Positions 14,916 through 16,308 of a stretch of 16,308 bases of DNA are shown here, one piece after another. The DNA lies in assembly GCA_018969455.1 (NCBI GenBank), contig JAGWYI010000024.1, positions 1 through 16,308 of the forward strand, given 5' to 3'. Position 1 is the first letter of the stretch. Each line of letters opens with the position of its first letter. The notes under the pieces are model-generated. The model made no database searches. It had not been told where the DNA came from and saw only the letters and a list, made by a program, of their open reading frames with translations. The DNA comes from Bacteroidota bacterium (lineage in GTDB: Bacteria; Bacteroidota; Bacteroidia; Chitinophagales; Saprospiraceae). The translations under genes and the position numbers were made by a program.

Positions 14916-14957
14916 AAAATGCCGGGAAAATGTTGAAAAACATTTTTCCGGCATTTT
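14916..14957. terminator. Long hairpin terminator between the convergent T9SS and NlpC/P60 genes
   Basis: Arms of 19 nt (14916-14934 and 14939-14957) pair along their length with a single G-U wobble around a GAAA loop. The arms carry AAAATGCCGG/CCGGCATTTT outer halves, so a short T-run ends the structure on both strands. It lies 89 bp after the T9SS gene stop and can serve it. It may also stop transcripts coming the other way. Confidence 0.75.
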
Positions 14958-15063
14958 AATCCTATGCTTAACCCAATCCAGCTTGCCTGAAAAAACGGCT
15001 TTGCTGCTTATCCTGTGAAAATATTGCTGGAAAACAACCAATAAACTGAAAAAGAACCCGTTC

Positions 15064-15168
15064 TATACCAGGATTCGCCGGATTTTGTGGATAAATCAGG
15101 ATGGATTTCGCGGATTTCTAATGATTTATAAAGATCGCTGTGCCCAAAACCGGGCGACGTGAAGTATA
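15064..15168 (+). repeat. 105-bp palindromic interspersed repeat, copy 2
   Basis: This copy runs from TATAC (15064-15068) to GTATA (15164-15168), exactly 105 bp, in the orientation I define as plus. It differs from the reverse complement of copy 1 at 10 positions, mostly in the right arm. The central TAATGATTTATAAAGATCG is unchanged among all three full copies. It lies 28 bp beyond the stop of the minus-strand NlpC/P60 gene. Read along that gene, the element has the same orientation as copy 1 has relative to the cytochrome gene. Confidence 0.85.
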
Positions 15169-15196
15169 TAGCAATTTCAAGGGTGCGCACTTGCCT

Positions 15197-15721
15197 TTAT
15201 TTCGAAATTACATCCCGGGCAAACGCAATTCGGGGCTTCCAATAGCTCGATTCTGACACATTTTCCACGATAACACCCCGGCTGGTGGTGCTGTGAATAC
15301 ATACAATGCCTTTGCTGGTATGCTCTACAACCAATCCCACGTGCTGAATCCGGCTGCCATCCTTAAAAAAAAGCAAATCACCCGATTTTAAGGCCTCTAA
15401 AGTTACCATTTTGCCTTGCTTGGCCTGCTCAACCGAGGCTGGTGATAATACGATGCCAAATTCCTGCATGACATAACTGGTAAAACCAGAACAATCAAAT
15501 CCCGTTTTGGGGCTACCTCCAGCATATTTGTAGGGACTACCAATGTAATTCTTGGCATATCCAATAATATCACGCCTCAATTGGGTCGTTCCAGCCGGTT
15601 TTTCAATACGCCCTCCGGAACCAGAAACTGATTTCATGCTGCTACAAGCACTAAAACCCAACAATTGAAGGGAGGCCCAGCCAAAAAATACTAAAAATCG
15701 GAAATTAAAAAATCGAAACAT
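15197..15721 (-). CDS. NlpC/P60-family lipoprotein, cell-wall endopeptidase
   Basis: This 174-residue protein has a lipoprotein signal peptide (lipobox FSAC, Cys26). After a short linker comes an NlpC/P60 domain at about residues 48-170. The catalytic triad is visible: C77 in TGFDCSGF, H127 in IQHVGLVV and H143 in CIHSTTSRGV. Companion motifs are AKNYIGSPYKYAGGS before the cysteine and LKSGDLLFF between. Members cleave the D-gamma-Glu to diamino-acid bond of peptidoglycan stem peptides. With a lipid anchor this one likely acts in the periplasm on cell-wall growth or recycling, as E. coli Spr/MepS does. The length is normal. It stands alone, flanked by a full repeat copy downstream and a shortened copy upstream. 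No clear promoter match was seen. Confidence 0.93.
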   Translation of the reverse strand: MFRFFNFRFLVFFGWASLQLLGFSACSSMKSVSGSGGRIEKPAGTTQLRRDIIGYAKNYIGSPYKYAGGSPKTGFDCSGFTSYVMQEFGIVLSPASVEQAKQGKMVTLEALKSGDLLFFKDGSRIQHVGLVVEHTSKGIVCIHSTTSRGVIVENVSESSYWKPRIAFARDVISK

Positions 15722-15818
15722 GGATGTAAATTATTGGGTTATTTTGAATGACTTGCCGCCTTTTCTGAGGCTTGCACAACGCTGATTTTACATGATTTAG
15801 GTCGAAGACCCAAACATA

Positions 15819-15847
15819 TATACCAGGATTCGCCGGATTTTGGTATA
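15819..15847 (+). repeat. 29-bp internally deleted derivative of the 105-bp repeat
   Basis: It keeps TATACCAGGATT and CGCCGGATTTTG of the left end and then closes directly with GTATA, so the middle and right arm are gone. The outer TATACCA/TGGTATA forms a perfect 7-bp inverted repeat. The preservation of both termini suggests that the ends define the element. Confidence 0.7.
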
Positions 15848-16087
15848 ACTTAATTTCGACGCAGACATTGTGCGCAAAATTAATAAGAGTCTGTTAAATG
15901 TTATATTTTCGATTAATGCGGCATGGGTTTTTAGCCAGACTATGCGCATTTTTCAAGCATAATGGGCAATGCCGTTGACGCAATTATAACACAACGGAAT
16001 ATACTTATCTCGCTATGCCACAATGTTCTGGTAAGCGCTCCCAGGTGTTAGAGGCGATAAATTTAAACTGCTCTGCGTATGAGGCAT

Positions 16088-16192
16088 TATACCAGGATTT
16101 ACAGGATTTTGTGGATGAATAAGGAATGATTTTGCTGATTAGTAATGATTTATAAAGATCGTTATGCACAAAATCCGGCGGCATAAAGTATA
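16088..16192 (+). repeat. 105-bp palindromic interspersed repeat, copy 4
   Basis: This copy runs from TATAC (16088-16092) to GTATA (16188-16192), exactly 105 bp, in the same orientation as copy 2. It differs from the reverse complement of copy 1 at 13 positions, mainly in the left half, where CGCC is replaced by TACA. The right arm CACAAAATCCGGCGG matches the expected terminal inverted repeat well. No gene adjoins it inside the window. Confidence 0.85.
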
Positions 16193-16308
16193 TAATATGT
16201 ATAACATTGTCATTTATTGATATAAGTTAGAATTACGTAAAAAAACGCACACTGAATAGTATATTACTCGGTATTGAAGAGGGATAGCAAAATCTAAAAC
16301 ATCCAATT

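Larger units (their letters stand above)
15722..16308. other. Gene-free region holding two repeat copies
   Basis: About 590 bp to the window end with no supported gene. It contains the promoter side of the NlpC/P60 gene, the shortened repeat at 15819-15847 and full copy 4 at 16088-16192. The short readings seen here (for example about 26 codons from an ATG at 15897) resemble nothing known. The last 110 bp are AT-rich, without visible structure. Confidence 0.5.

Noticed and set aside
15064..15847. NlpC/P60 gene as cargo of a composite element between two repeat copies
   Set aside because: One flanking copy is only 29 bp, no transposase is present, and the gene looks like an ordinary chromosomal cell-wall gene.

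Overview
The window looks like a chromosomal segment from a Bacteroidota bacterium, probably the Saprospiria/Chitinophagia side of the phylum. The signs are a type IX secretion (T9SS) C-terminal sorting domain, a TonB-dependent receptor with an N-terminal carboxypeptidase-regulatory-like domain, a TTTG / TAnnTTTG promoter ahead of the TetR gene, A-rich leaders without clear Shine-Dalgarno sequences, and signal peptides ending in AQ. Base composition is moderate. I see no tRNA, rRNA, CRISPR array, transposase or phage gene.

Layout. (1) 1-1372: the 3' part of a two-domain cytochrome-c-like protein, a 105-bp palindromic repeat, and a secreted YceI-family protein closed by a UUCG-tetraloop terminator. 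(2) 1442-6585: a TetR-type regulator followed by an outer-membrane TolC-like protein, an EmrA/HlyD-type adaptor and a 14-TM EmrB/DHA2 pump. Together these form a complete tripartite efflux system. A palindrome lies on the -33 box of the regulator promoter, which suggests autoregulation. (3) 6613-9081, minus strand: an outer-membrane beta-barrel and a lipoprotein PAP2/vanadium-haloperoxidase-type enzyme, 6 bp apart. Upstream are four 6-bp half-sites spaced exactly 11 bp apart, the arrangement bound by OmpR/PhoB-family regulators. (4) 9468-10148: such a response regulator, transcribed divergently and without a kinase beside it. (5) 10421-14826: a large TonB-dependent receptor and, 56 bp on, a secreted T9SS alpha/beta-hydrolase-like protein that lacks the expected nucleophile and catalytic histidine. 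(6) 15197-15721, minus strand: a lipoprotein NlpC/P60 cell-wall peptidase.

Two signals not explained by ordinary gene annotation stand out. One is a family of short palindromic repeats: three full copies, each exactly 105 bp, and one 29-bp deletion derivative. All have TATAC...GTATA ends, and two sit just 3' of genes in the same relative orientation. The other is the 44-bp array of 11-bp-phased direct repeats between the divergent response regulator and the barrel/PAP2 operon. It suggests a small self-contained regulon in which the regulator controls an outer-membrane channel and a periplasmic or surface phosphatase/haloperoxidase.

The efflux operon and the TonB receptor/T9SS pair are of familiar types. 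The apparently non-catalytic secreted hydrolase, with codon use suggesting high expression, is the most unusual protein. No clearly new multi-gene system is visible. The phased operator module and the repeat family are the best candidates for undescribed biology.
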